Counted from the first letter of the stretch, positions 46,022 through 53,790 are shown. The stretch: DNA of 64,000 nucleotides from an uncultured Lachnoclostridium sp. (GCA_905212635.1 CAJMFH010000010.1:7776-71775), one strand, 5' to 3'. Made by a program: numbers and translations. The notes: generated by a model from the sequence alone, not told the origin.

Positions 46022-46414
46022 ATGGAGACAAAAAAGATAAACGGAAAAGCGGTTGCCTCGCTGATCCTTTCCTGCTTTTCTGTGTTGTGCTGTGTGACCT
46101 GGTATTTTGCCATTATTCTCGGAATGATTGGCGTGGTACTCGGAATCATTGCATATCGTGAGTCGGCAGCCGGTCAGCGGGATCTGGCTGTCGCAGGAAT
46201 TATCGTGGGAGCTGTGGGAATGTCACTTGGAATCGTTTCTGCGGTGCTTTATATCCTGCTCACAAGCGGTTCGGCAGACAGTTTGCAGCAGACATCGCCC
46301 GTATCGCCTTCAGCGATCGGCGTTCCATCCGTGACACCGTCGCCGGATGAATTGCCGGATGATGGCAGTGGCTCGGTAATGTTTGCAGTCCGCTGGCTGC
46401 GGATGTGGCTTTAA
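46022..46414 (+). CDS. DUF4190-like small membrane protein
   Basis: This 130-residue protein has two to three membrane segments (ASLILSCFSVLCCVTWYFAIILGMIGVVLGIIAY and VAGIIVGAVGMSLGIVSAVLYILL) in the glycine-patterned arrangement of DUF4190 proteins. The C-terminal tail is Ser/Pro-rich and faces either side. The function is unknown. GGAGGAATCT lies just upstream. It follows thrS by 18 bases and a second member of the family follows it by 18 bases, so they may ride on the thrS transcript. Confidence 0.8.
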   Translation: METKKINGKAVASLILSCFSVLCCVTWYFAIILGMIGVVLGIIAYRESAAGQRDLAVAGIIVGAVGMSLGIVSAVLYILLTSGSADSLQQTSPVSPSAIGVPSVTPSPDELPDDGSGSVMFAVRWLRMWL

Positions 46415-46432
46415 ATAAGAAGGAGGAAAAAT

Positions 46433-46819
46433 ATGGAAGAAAATGAACAGAGCGTAGTAATACAGAGTGACAAAAAAGGATTTGGGATCGCAGGTCTTAT
46501 CCTTGGAGTCGTTTCCATTCTCTGCTGTATGTGTTTGGGGGCAGGTCTGGTTTTTAGTATCATCGGTGGAATCTTTTCCATCATAAGTGTGGTAAAGGGA
46601 AGTGGAACCGGAAGAACACTTGGGATCATTGGTCTTGTACTGAACATTCTGGGACTTGTACTCAATGCCTTTATGATCGTTTCCTTTGCGATGATGATCG
46701 ATTGGTCCAATGTTACAGTTGAGAATCTGCAATCGATCAATAATATTGATCCGAACAACGAAAACGAAGTGATGCAGTGGATGCAGCAGTTTTTCCGCGT
46801 GGACATTTCGTCGTATTGA
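46433..46819 (+). CDS. Second DUF4190-like small membrane protein
   Basis: The 128-residue paralogue of the preceding gene has GIAGLILGVVSILCCMCLGAGLVFSIIGGIFSIISVVKG and a second hydrophobic hairpin GIIGLVLNILGLVLNAFMIVSFAMM. The C-terminal tail is Asn-rich and acidic instead of Ser/Pro-rich. AAGGAGGAAAAT precedes the ATG. Tandem arrangement and shared membrane part point to duplication with tail divergence. The function is unknown. It converges with the DUF2752 gene across a hairpin terminator. Confidence 0.8.
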   Translation: MEENEQSVVIQSDKKGFGIAGLILGVVSILCCMCLGAGLVFSIIGGIFSIISVVKGSGTGRTLGIIGLVLNILGLVLNAFMIVSFAMMIDWSNVTVENLQSINNIDPNNENEVMQWMQQFFRVDISSY

Positions 46820-46861
46820 TAATCGGGCAGGCAGAGGTCTGTTCCGGGTACTGAAAAAATA

Positions 46862-46892
46862 TAGCGGTCGTCATACGATGACCGCTATTACT
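46862..46892. terminator. Shared terminator hairpin between convergent genes
   Basis: TAGCGGTC (46862-46869) pairs with GACCGCTA (46880-46887), with TTACTTTT on the plus side. It overlaps the stop codon region of the minus-strand gene. Confidence 0.65.
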
Positions 46893-47320
46893 TTTATGAT
46901 CCATTGAACCAAAATGAGGAGCACCGCCACATAAACATATTCCAGACGAAACGAAAGCCCGTGAAAACGAGGGTTTGTTGTTTGACGTGTCCTGCGGAGA
47001 AGCCGTTCGAGGGTCTGCGTTGCCATAAAAACCACATATAAAAGATAGCAAAACGGCACGACCGGGTGATAGAAAAAGGCATGAACCAGGTCGCCCCGCA
47101 GAACGGCGGTAAAGGCACGCGTCCCACCGCATCCCGGACAGGGAAGACCGGTGACAAAACGAAACAGGCAGGGAGGCAGCCAATGTGTCGGATGGATCCA
47201 CCCGATATTGTAAAAAAAACCCAGTACCGCCAGCGGCAGAAAAAGCAGCCAGCCGAGGATGAAAAGGATATCATCGACAGTATATTTTTGTGTGATTCGT
47301 TGTTTATGTAATGTTGGCAT
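46871..47320 (-). CDS. DUF2752 family membrane protein
   Basis: The membrane protein has about 149 residues and the DUF2752 signature CPGCGGTRAFTAVLRGD between its first and second hydrophobic segments. About three to four membrane helices are predicted (LGWLLFLPLAVLGFFYNIGW, VPFCYLLYVVFMA, LEYVYVAVLLILVQWIIKVI). The paired cysteines may bind metal. The function is unknown. I chose ATG 47320 because GGAGGTG lies close upstream. The longer frame to 47377 would run through the promoter. It shares its promoter region with the divergent LRR gene. Confidence 0.85.
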   Translation of the reverse strand: MPTLHKQRITQKYTVDDILFILGWLLFLPLAVLGFFYNIGWIHPTHWLPPCLFRFVTGLPCPGCGGTRAFTAVLRGDLVHAFFYHPVVPFCYLLYVVFMATQTLERLLRRTRQTTNPRFHGLSFRLEYVYVAVLLILVQWIIKVIAVIV

Positions 47321-47348
47321 GAGACACCTCCGGATGGTCTTTTTTATT

Positions 47349-47377
47349 ATCATAGTGATAATGTTTAGAATTGTCAA
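47349..47377 (-). promoter_or_regulatory. Promoter of the DUF2752 gene
   Basis: On the minus strand TTGACA (47377-47372) and TATGAT (47354-47349) have a 17-base spacer. The -35 lies on top of the -35 of the divergent promoter. Confidence 0.75.
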
Positions 47378-47399
47378 GAAAATGGATTTGTGGTATACT
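47371..47399 (+). promoter_or_regulatory. Promoter of the LRR surface protein gene
   Basis: TTGTCA (47371-47376) and TATACT (47394-47399) with a 17-base spacer and TG before the -10. The predicted start is near 47406. Confidence 0.75.
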
Positions 47400-47448
47400 G
47401 TAAGCGAGTATATAAGTTATGCAATGTGAAAGAAATGGAGGAATCTAT

Positions 47449-49164
47449 ATGATTAAAAATGGACTACGTAAACTAGGGCTGGGGATATTGTTATTTGGAA
47501 TGACGGTATGCTGTTATACGGCGGCACCCGTGAAGGCAGCGGAAACAGATGTGCCAATCAATGGTGGAAACTTTCCGAATTCTACATTCCGGTCATATGT
47601 TGAGGATAAAATTGATCTGGATAAGAATAAAAGTTTGTCGGAAAGTGAGAGAAACGCAGTAAAGGAAATTGTTGTGAATGTTGATACTTTCAGCAGTCAA
47701 AACAAAATCACCTCTCTTGTAGGAATTGAGTATTTTCCAAATTTAACGGTATTAGAATGTGAAAGTAACAGTCTGACCAGCTTAGATGTGACAAAAAATA
47801 CAAAACTGCAGGAATTGAATTGTGATAAGAATCAATTGCCAAGCTTAGATGTAAGTAAGAATACGGAATTAACCACATTAAAATGCAGGTATAATCAACT
47901 GACGGATTTGGATGTGACAAAGAATACAAAGTTGCAGAAGTTATGGTTTTATGACAATCAAATCTCAAGCATTGATCTGAGCAAGAATACAGAATTGCTG
48001 GAGCTGGCATGTGGAAAGAATCCGCTGACGAGCTTAGATGTAAGACAGAATACGAAATTGGAAGGTCTGCATGCGTATTATAATACACAATTGACAACTT
48101 TGGATCTCAGTAATATGACAAATCTGACTACACTGGAGTGCTATGGAAGTAGTAATCTGACAAGTTTGAATATAAGTGGAGATACTGCATTAAAAGAACT
48201 AAAATGCTATGAGTGCAAATTGACAAGTTTGGATACGAGCGACAGTCCGGAATTAACTAAATTAGTGTGTGGTCAAAATTGGATCGCGGAACTGAATCTG
48301 AGTCAAAATACACAGCTGCAAGAATTGTTTTGCGCAAATAATAATTTAACGACGCTGGATATCAGCAATAATCCGGACATAACGCAGTTAGATTGTTCAA
48401 GCAACCGATTGGCAACACTGAAGTTGGGCGATAATATAAAACTTGATTATTTGTCTTGTAAAGATAACCGGTTGACAAGTCTGGATGTCAGTGCCAATAC
48501 GGCGTTGCAGGCTTTATATATTTCGGAGAATTCAATTACGAGTCTTGACATGAGTAAGAATCCGGACTTGGAGACTTTGGTTTGTCAAAAAAATCAATTG
48601 ACAAATCTGGATGTCAGCGCCAATACAAAGTTGTTTTATTTGGACTGCCAAAATAACCACTTGACGAGACTTGATGTAAGTAAAAATCCGGATCTTAGCA
48701 CGTTGAATTGTGTCGATAATGCGATTGATGGTCTGGATATCAGCCAAAATTCGGAACTGTCTTCCTTCGATTTTTCCGGTAATCCGATCAAGGTATTAAA
48801 GGTAACAGAGAAGTATTCGGATAGAAATTTGGAAACCCGTATCATGTTGTACGATACCGTTGAGGTAGATATGGGACAGATTTCCGGCTGGGATGCAAAT
48901 AGTATATCAAATATAACAGGCGCAAAATTAGTGGATAATGTTTTAGTATTTGATCCAATGGCAACAGAAGTTAGTTATACTTATGAGTGCGGATACAATT
49001 GTATCATGGATGTACGTTTGTATACTAGATGGAATGAGTATCAGATAACCTATGAGTTAAATGGTGGAACTAATGCGGCAGCAAACCCGGCATCCTATTA
49101 TCCGCTTCCGACAGCGACTGCATTGCAAGATCCGGTAAAAGAAGGTTATACCTTTGAAGGCTGA
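47449..49164 (+). CDS. Secreted leucine-rich-repeat protein, N-terminal part before an in-frame TGA
   Basis: The 571-residue product has a signal peptide (1-31, GILLFGMTVCCYTAAPVKAA). I chose ATG 47449 because GGAGGAATCT lies just ahead. Residues about 85-430 carry some seventeen repeats of about 21 residues of the form LTSLDVSKNTxLxxLxCxxNQ, an internalin-like LRR solenoid. A beta region and the start of an InlB B repeat (YELNGGTNAAANPASYYP, then GYTFEG) follow. The frame then hits TGA at 49162-49164 where the repeat consensus demands Trp (TGG). The same frame continues without break to 49962, so this is very probably one gene interrupted by a single G-to-A change. Confidence 0.88.
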   Translation: MIKNGLRKLGLGILLFGMTVCCYTAAPVKAAETDVPINGGNFPNSTFRSYVEDKIDLDKNKSLSESERNAVKEIVVNVDTFSSQNKITSLVGIEYFPNLTVLECESNSLTSLDVTKNTKLQELNCDKNQLPSLDVSKNTELTTLKCRYNQLTDLDVTKNTKLQKLWFYDNQISSIDLSKNTELLELACGKNPLTSLDVRQNTKLEGLHAYYNTQLTTLDLSNMTNLTTLECYGSSNLTSLNISGDTALKELKCYECKLTSLDTSDSPELTKLVCGQNWIAELNLSQNTQLQELFCANNNLTTLDISNNPDITQLDCSSNRLATLKLGDNIKLDYLSCKDNRLTSLDVSANTALQALYISENSITSLDMSKNPDLETLVCQKNQLTNLDVSANTKLFYLDCQNNHLTRLDVSKNPDLSTLNCVDNAIDGLDISQNSELSSFDFSGNPIKVLKVTEKYSDRNLETRIMLYDTVEVDMGQISGWDANSISNITGAKLVDNVLVFDPMATEVSYTYECGYNCIMDVRLYTRWNEYQITYELNGGTNAAANPASYYPLPTATALQDPVKEGYTFEG

Positions 49165-49962
49165 TATGAAGATGCGGCATTTACATCAAGGATAACCGAG
49201 ATTCCTAAGGGACATGTTGGAAATATGACACTCTATGCAAAATGGTCAGAGGTGGCGAAACCGAGCCCGAGCCCGGCAGCACCAAGCCCGACTCCGGCAG
49301 CACCAAGTCCAGCACCGACAACACCGGCAGCGCCAAGTCCGGTTTCAACAACACCGGCAGCGCCAAGTCCGGTGCCGACGACACCGGTAGTACCAAACCC
49401 TATCCCTTCGGTGACACCGGCACAGAATGCAACGGCGACACCAACGCAGCAGCCTACGGCAGCGCCGACACAGACACCGGCAGAGAATGTAACAGAAGAA
49501 GGAACACTTCTGAAAGACAGTCAGGGAACGACGTTTAAAATAACGGACGCGGATGCGGAAAATCCGGAAGTGTGTTATGAGGCACCCGGGGAAAATGTCA
49601 AAGGAAAAGTAAAAGTTCCGGCATTTGTGAAAATCAATGGAGTGACTTACCGTGTTACATCTGTTCCCAGCAAAGCATTTAAGGGAAATAATAACATTAC
49701 CAAAATTGTAATCGGTAAGAATATTACAAAAATTGGAAAGAAAGCGTTTAGTAAATGCAAGAAGTTGAAACTGCTTGTTATTAAGTCGCGGAAACTGAAG
49801 GCAAAGAATATTGCCAAGAATGCATTTAAGGGCATTACAAAGAAAACAGTCGTGAAAGTGCCAAAATCCAAGATTAAGGCATACCGCAAACTGTTGCGGA
49901 AAAAAGGACTCAGCAGTAAAGTGAAAGCCATAAAACGAGTTTATAGTTCGCAGGAAGTATAA
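49165..49962 (+). pseudogene. C-terminal fragment of the interrupted LRR surface protein
   Basis: In the same frame as 47449-49164, the sequence resumes with YEDAAFTSRITEIPKG and LYAKW, completing the InlB B repeat. A long Pro/Ser/Thr/Ala linker follows (about 49255-49490), then a Lys-rich LRR_5-like module related to the end of the gene at 40262-43672 (shared pattern: NGVTYRVTSV, IGKNITKIGKKAF, VVKVPKSKIKAYRKL). An ATG at 49225 could restart translation but has no good ribosome-binding site and no signal peptide. Without readthrough this wall-attachment part would be lost from the secreted protein. Confidence 0.75.
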
Positions 49963-50052
49963 TAATTGAGAAAATCGTTGTCAAGTGATGGAAACTTATG
50001 GTCTGACAATTATAGAACAGTCTTATTGCATAAAACTCGATATTTATAAATC

Positions 50053-50104
50053 ACACTGCTTCGCAGTGAGGGGTTGTCGCACTAAGTGATTAGTGTGGCA
50101 GCCC
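50053..50104 (+). terminator. Two hairpins after the LRR gene; GGGGCTGTC family copy 3
   Basis: CACTGCTTCGCAGTG (50053-50067) is a small hairpin. GGGTTGTCGCACTAA with TTAGTGTGGCAGCCC (50071-50104) is the third copy of the hairpin family seen at 8281 and 30487, followed by TTTCT. Confidence 0.65.
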
Positions 50105-50470
50105 TTTCTAATGCCAACTGCGACTTGCCACCGAGGCGAAGCCGAGGGGGCGCTACTTTGTCAAGGGGGCACTGCCTTTCTAGCATTACGGTCAAATCCT
50201 AGGTTTTTCTTCTATTTGTACCGTAATTTCTTCCCCTTTTTTACTATTTTTTTACAATTTTTATTTTTTTACGGTATTTTGCCTTGTTTCACGCAGGATA
50301 ATACTGTAATAATTTCCACTTTTTTACAGTTGTTTCCTATTATTTACAAATTTTACGGTAAAACCGCGTTCTGTAAAAATTTTTTACCGTAATTTTTTTT
50401 GAGTGACTTCCCCCCACGCAGACAGTTATGCAATTGCGACTTATTTTTCTAAAAGTAATGTAAAAAACCC
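50105..50470. other. Non-coding region: folded GC-rich part and an AT-rich tract of ACNGTA motifs
   Basis: No supported gene. 50105-50190 is rich in short inverted repeats (TAATGC near 50109 and GCATTA near 50183 enclose smaller hairpins such as AGGCGAAGCC). 50213-50401 is a T-rich tract on the plus strand holding many variants of a TTTTTTAC-x-GTA motif and its reverse (TTACGGTA, TACCGTAA, TTACAGTT, ACTGTAA). Confidence 0.6.
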
Positions 50471-50499
50471 TTGACACCCCCATAAATCCATGATATGAT
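50471..50499 (+). promoter_or_regulatory. Promoter of the infC-rpmI-rplT operon
   Basis: TTGACA (50471-50476) and TATGAT (50494-50499) with a 17-base spacer. The transcript should start near 50506. Confidence 0.82.
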
Positions 50500-50505
50500 A
50501 ACAAA

Positions 50506-50640
50506 GGTGTAAAAAGCAGAGTTATCCACTCTCACCTTGCCGCAAATGCGCGCGCAATGGTCAAACCAATTTTTTCATACATTTGAATGAAGAATTTCTG
50601 TGGATAGCTGGCTTTAAAAACAGTTATCTTTTTTTATTTC
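50506..50640 (+). promoter_or_regulatory. Attenuator leader of the infC operon (L20-leader-like)
   Basis: Two mutually exclusive folds are visible. GATAGCTG (50603-50610) pairs with CAGTTATC (50621-50628), followed by seven T residues, as an intrinsic terminator. GTTATCCAC (50521-50529) can instead pair with GTGGATAGC (50600-50608), which takes the 5' arm of the terminator. In Bacillus the L20 protein controls this operon through such a leader; the ligand here is inferred from that. Confidence 0.72.
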
Positions 50641-50654
50641 ATTTGGAGGTGCGA

Positions 50655-51164
50655 ATCATCAGCGAATTAATGATTAATGAGCAGATCCGTGACAAAGAAG
50701 TCCGCGTGATCGGCCAGGACGGAGAACAGCTTGGAATTATGTCAGCCAAAGAGGCTTACTTGATGGCAAAAAATGCAGAACTTGATCTGGTTAAGATTGC
50801 CCCGGGTGCCAAACCACCGGTATGCAAGATTATCAATTACGGAAAATACCGTTATGAGCAGGCTAGACGTGAAAAGGAAGCAAAGAAGAAACAAAAAACC
50901 ATCGATGTGAAAGAAATTCGTCTTTCACCAAACATTGATACCAACGATTTGAATACCAAATCCAATCAGGCTCGTAAATTCCTGTCCAAGGGAGACAAAG
51001 TAAAAGTTACACTTCGTTTCCGCGGCCGTGAGATGGCGCATAAGGATGTTGGCCGTGAAGTGCTGAATGCATTTTTCGAGAAATTGGAAGATGTGGCAGT
51101 CATCGACAAAGATCCGAAGATGGAAGGAAGAAGCATGATTATGTTTTTAACAGCCGCAAAATAA
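50655..51164 (+). CDS. infC: Translation initiation factor IF-3
   Basis: This 169-residue protein binds the 30S subunit, keeps 50S off and checks the start codon. The N-terminal domain ends in a basic linker (YEQARREKEAKKKQK), and the C-terminal domain includes KEIRLSPNIDTNDL and RFRGREMAH. The Shine-Dalgarno GGAGG at 50645-50649 points to the ATC codon at 50655 (an alternative ATC is at 50658). The first ATG, at 50670, is too far away and would remove ISEL, which family members keep. A rare AUU/AUC start is known for infC and allows IF-3 to repress its own translation. It heads the operon with rpmI and rplT. Confidence 0.93.
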   Translation: MISELMINEQIRDKEVRVIGQDGEQLGIMSAKEAYLMAKNAELDLVKIAPGAKPPVCKIINYGKYRYEQARREKEAKKKQKTIDVKEIRLSPNIDTNDLNTKSNQARKFLSKGDKVKVTLRFRGREMAHKDVGREVLNAFFEKLEDVAVIDKDPKMEGRSMIMFLTAAK

Positions 51165-51210
51165 TGATAGAGCGTTTGGCACTATCAAATATAAATGGAG
51201 GAAATACATT

Positions 51211-51414
51211 ATGGCAAATCAGAAAATGAAAACAAAAAGAGCCGCTGCAAAGCGATTCAAAGTAACTGGAACAGGTAAACTGGTTCGTAATAAGGCATAC
51301 AAAAGCCACATTTTGACAAAGAAAACAACAAAGAGAAAAAGAAATCTTAGAAAATCAACCGTAGTTGATGAGACAAACGTTAAGACAATGAAAAAGATTA
51401 TGCCTTACGCATAA
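51211..51414 (+). CDS. rpmI: 50S ribosomal protein L35
   Basis: This 67-residue basic ribosomal protein has the family pattern MKTKRAAAKRFKVTGTGKLVRNKAYKSH followed by LTKKTTKRKRNLRKS. Length and position between infC and rplT are standard. GGAGGAAATACATT is the ribosome-binding site. The 46-base gap from infC has no terminator, so all three genes should be one transcript. Confidence 0.97.
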   Translation: MANQKMKTKRAAAKRFKVTGTGKLVRNKAYKSHILTKKTTKRKRNLRKSTVVDETNVKTMKKIMPYA

Positions 51415-51452
51415 TGATGGGTTACTTGAACGCAATTAGGAGGTAAATAGAA

Positions 51453-51809
51453 ATGGCTAGAATTAAAGGCGGATTAAACGCAAAGAAAAAACATAAAAGA
51501 GTTTTGAAATTAGCAAAGGGTTACAGAGGCGCAAGATCCAAACAGTATCGTGTTGCAAAACAGTCTGTTATGCGTGCTTTGGAGACATCTTATACAGGTA
51601 GAAAACAGAGAAAAAGACAGTTCAGACAGCTTTGGATCGCTCGTATCAACGCAGCAGCCCGCATCAATGGACTTTCTTACAGCAAATTCATGCACGGTTT
51701 GAAACTGGCAAGTGTTGATGTAAACCGTAAAATGCTTTCTGAGATGGCAATCAGCGATCCAGAAGGATTTGCAACATTGGTAGAAGTTGCAAAAAGCAAA
51801 CTTGCTTAA
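51453..51809 (+). CDS. rplT: 50S ribosomal protein L20
   Basis: This 118-residue ribosomal assembly protein has the signature basic N-terminus ARIKGGLNAKKKHKRVLKLAKGYRGARS and the motif LWIARINAAARINGLSYSKFMHGL. It is the last gene of the operon, behind AGGAGG. In Bacillus L20 is the autorepressor of this operon by binding the leader; the leader structure at 50506-50640 suggests the same here. A terminator follows at 51836. Confidence 0.97.
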   Translation: MARIKGGLNAKKKHKRVLKLAKGYRGARSKQYRVAKQSVMRALETSYTGRKQRKRQFRQLWIARINAAARINGLSYSKFMHGLKLASVDVNRKMLSEMAISDPEGFATLVEVAKSKLA

Positions 51810-51835
51810 GACAGAGCAATAACAAGAAATCATAA

Positions 51836-51865
51836 GGGTACTTCAGATATTGAGGTGCCCTTTCT
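51836..51865 (+). terminator. Terminator of the infC operon
   Basis: GGGTACTTCA and TGAGGTGCCC form a 10-pair stem with two G·U pairs around GATAT, followed by TTTCT. Confidence 0.8.
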
Positions 51866-51888
51866 ATTTGACTTAAGGGGGAAATGAC

Positions 51889-53571
51889 ATGGCATCGCAA
51901 AAAAATAAAAAACAACTGGTATGGCTTCTTCTGACAGCTTTATTTTTCACGCAAATGCCTGTAAATGAGGTAAAAGCGCAGACGGCAGTACGTCCATCCG
52001 GTACACCATATCCGGCAGTCTCAGCCTCGCCACTACCTACGACTACAACAGTAGAAACGAACACGTCATCAGCTGCGCCATCGGGTACATTTCCGACGGC
52101 ATCTGCCACGACGATCCCTTCAGCGGCGCCGACGGCTTCACCGAAAGCTACGCCATTTACCCTGTTAAATAAAAATGCCGCGCGTCAGGTGATTAAAAAG
52201 AAAGTGCAGTATCAGATTTCTTCGTATGTAACAGATACTGTGACATTGAAAACGTCTTTAAAAGCAAAATTTGAACCGGTCGGCGAGACCGTTTCGCTGT
52301 GCCGCCGCGGAATGCTGAAAATAGAAAAGAACGGACAAGTGAAATGCACGAAAAAAGGGCAGTCTAAGGCGCAAAATTGTCAGATAAAAGTGACGGAAGC
52401 CACAGGAGAACGAAGTTTCACGGTAAAGATCCGGTTTGAAAAGAAACTGGAAAATAAAGGGAAAAACGCGGAACTTATCTATCAGGGCAAACAGGCGAAA
52501 ATACGCACAAATTACAAAATGAGCCGTCTTGCCTTTGCTTCGTCCAATAAAAAAACGGCGACAGTCGATAAAAAGGGAAGGATTACGGCGCGCAAAAAGG
52601 GAAAAACGACAATAAGTGTAAAAGTCAAAGGATCCGAAAAAAATGAGTTCAAAATACGCATTACGGTAAAAGAAGAGCCGTGGATCGTCAATGTGAAAAA
52701 CAGTCGGTATACGTATGAGGACATGACTTCCGATCTTCGGAAGATCGCTTGGAAATATCGTGGCAAAGCGTCATTACAGAACCTCGGCAGCAGCGAAGAC
52801 GGTCGTGCGATCTGGTGCCTCCGCATCGGAAGTCCGTATGCTTCGAAAAAATATCTGATCAATGGCGGAATCCATGCCAGAGAGTGGCTGAACTGTCAGA
52901 TGCTCACCCATAAAAGTGAGGAAATCCTCCGGGAATATGCGGATTACAAGAGTGCACTCAAAGGAAAATGTATTTACATTGTTCCAATGATCAATCCCGA
53001 TGGTGTGACAATTTCACAATTCGGATTCAATGCCATCCGCAATTCGAAACTGCGGAAGATCTGTAAAAAGACCAAAAATTCAGCGAGAACCTGGAAAGGC
53101 AATGCCCGCGGTGTAAACTTGAACTTTAACTGCCCGGGCGGCTGGAACAAAAAAGGAAAATCTAAGAAAGCCGACGGACTTTCTTATCCGGGAAAAAAGG
53201 CGGCATCGGAGAAGGAAACCCGTGTGATGATGAATTTTGTCAATCATATTTCCGGCTGGAAGGCATCCCTTAATTACCATTCCACCGGAAGCATCCTGTA
53301 TTGGAATTACAACGTTGAAGCCGAAGCATCGCTGTATGCGAGGCAAAAGGCGCTGGCTGAAAAGGTAAACAGTTTTACCCATTACCGCCTTATGCCAAAA
53401 TCCATCAGCACAGACCCCAATGGCGGATTTGGCGACTGGCTCATTTACAACAAAAAAATTCCGAATGTGACCGTTGAGACCGGTTCTGTCATGTCGCCAC
53501 TGCCACATTCCCAATTGAAAAAGATACAGAAGGAAAATGGAGAACTTCTGAGCTGGTTTATCAAACAATAA
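51889..53571 (+). CDS. Secreted M14 zinc carboxypeptidase with Lys-rich Ig module
   Basis: This is a 560-residue secreted peptidase. The signal peptide (about 1-30) leads into a Pro/Thr/Ser linker (35-90) and a Lys-rich Ig/Big_2-like region (about 100-265, SSNKKTATVDKKGRITARKKGKTT). The M14 catalytic domain (about 270-560) has the zinc ligands His329 and Glu332 in GIHAREW, NPDG, the substrate Arg/Asn-binding region GVNLNFNCPGGW, the third zinc His in NYHSTGS, and the catalytic Glu in NVTVETGS. It probably trims peptides or peptidoglycan stems at the surface. It starts 24 bases after the infC operon terminator. Confidence 0.92.
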   Translation: MASQKNKKQLVWLLLTALFFTQMPVNEVKAQTAVRPSGTPYPAVSASPLPTTTTVETNTSSAAPSGTFPTASATTIPSAAPTASPKATPFTLLNKNAARQVIKKKVQYQISSYVTDTVTLKTSLKAKFEPVGETVSLCRRGMLKIEKNGQVKCTKKGQSKAQNCQIKVTEATGERSFTVKIRFEKKLENKGKNAELIYQGKQAKIRTNYKMSRLAFASSNKKTATVDKKGRITARKKGKTTISVKVKGSEKNEFKIRITVKEEPWIVNVKNSRYTYEDMTSDLRKIAWKYRGKASLQNLGSSEDGRAIWCLRIGSPYASKKYLINGGIHAREWLNCQMLTHKSEEILREYADYKSALKGKCIYIVPMINPDGVTISQFGFNAIRNSKLRKICKKTKNSARTWKGNARGVNLNFNCPGGWNKKGKSKKADGLSYPGKKAASEKETRVMMNFVNHISGWKASLNYHSTGSILYWNYNVEAEASLYARQKALAEKVNSFTHYRLMPKSISTDPNGGFGDWLIYNKKIPNVTVETGSVMSPLPHSQLKKIQKENGELLSWFIKQ

Positions 53572-53635
53572 AGTGCGTGGATTGGTCGATTTTCACACCT
53601 TGGCTCAGAATAGTTGAAAATTTTTGAAAAAATCC

Positions 53636-53664
53636 TTGACATTACAAAAAATATTTGATACAAT
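53636..53664 (+). promoter_or_regulatory. Promoter of the tRNA-Leu gene
   Basis: TTGACA (53636-53641) and TACAAT (53659-53664) with a 17-base spacer. The start falls near 53671, at the foot of the leader hairpin. Confidence 0.8.
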
Positions 53665-53670
53665 AGTCAA

Positions 53671-53700
53671 GCAGTCAAGTCGTGGACACGATTTGACTGC
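53671..53700 (+). other. Hairpin forming the whole 5' leader of tRNA-Leu
   Basis: GCAGTCAAGTCGT and ACGATTTGACTGC pair over 13 bases with one G·U and a GGAC loop. It begins at the predicted start of transcription and ends five bases before the mature tRNA. Confidence 0.75.
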
Positions 53701-53705
53701 GGTAT

Positions 53706-53788
53706 GCGGAGTTGCTGGAATTGGCAGACAGGCATGACTAAGGATCATGTGTCTCAAAGACGTGTGGGTTCAAGTCCCATACTCCGCA
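53706..53788 (+). tRNA. tRNA-Leu (anticodon AAG)
   Basis: The acceptor arms are GCGGAGT (53706-53712) and ACTCCGC (53781-53787), with discriminator A. The anticodon loop CTAAGGA gives anticodon AAG, reading CUU. The long variable arm TGTGTCTCAAAGACGTGT marks a class II tRNA, and the T-arm loop is GGTTCAAGTCC. CCA is not encoded. It has its own promoter and terminator. Confidence 0.95.
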
Positions 53789-53790
53789 TG

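Noticed and set aside
49162..49164. TGA read as tryptophan or selenocysteine
   Set aside because: Other genes here end in TGA (for example at 258), so TGA is a stop in this genome, and no SECIS-like hairpin is evident right after the codon.
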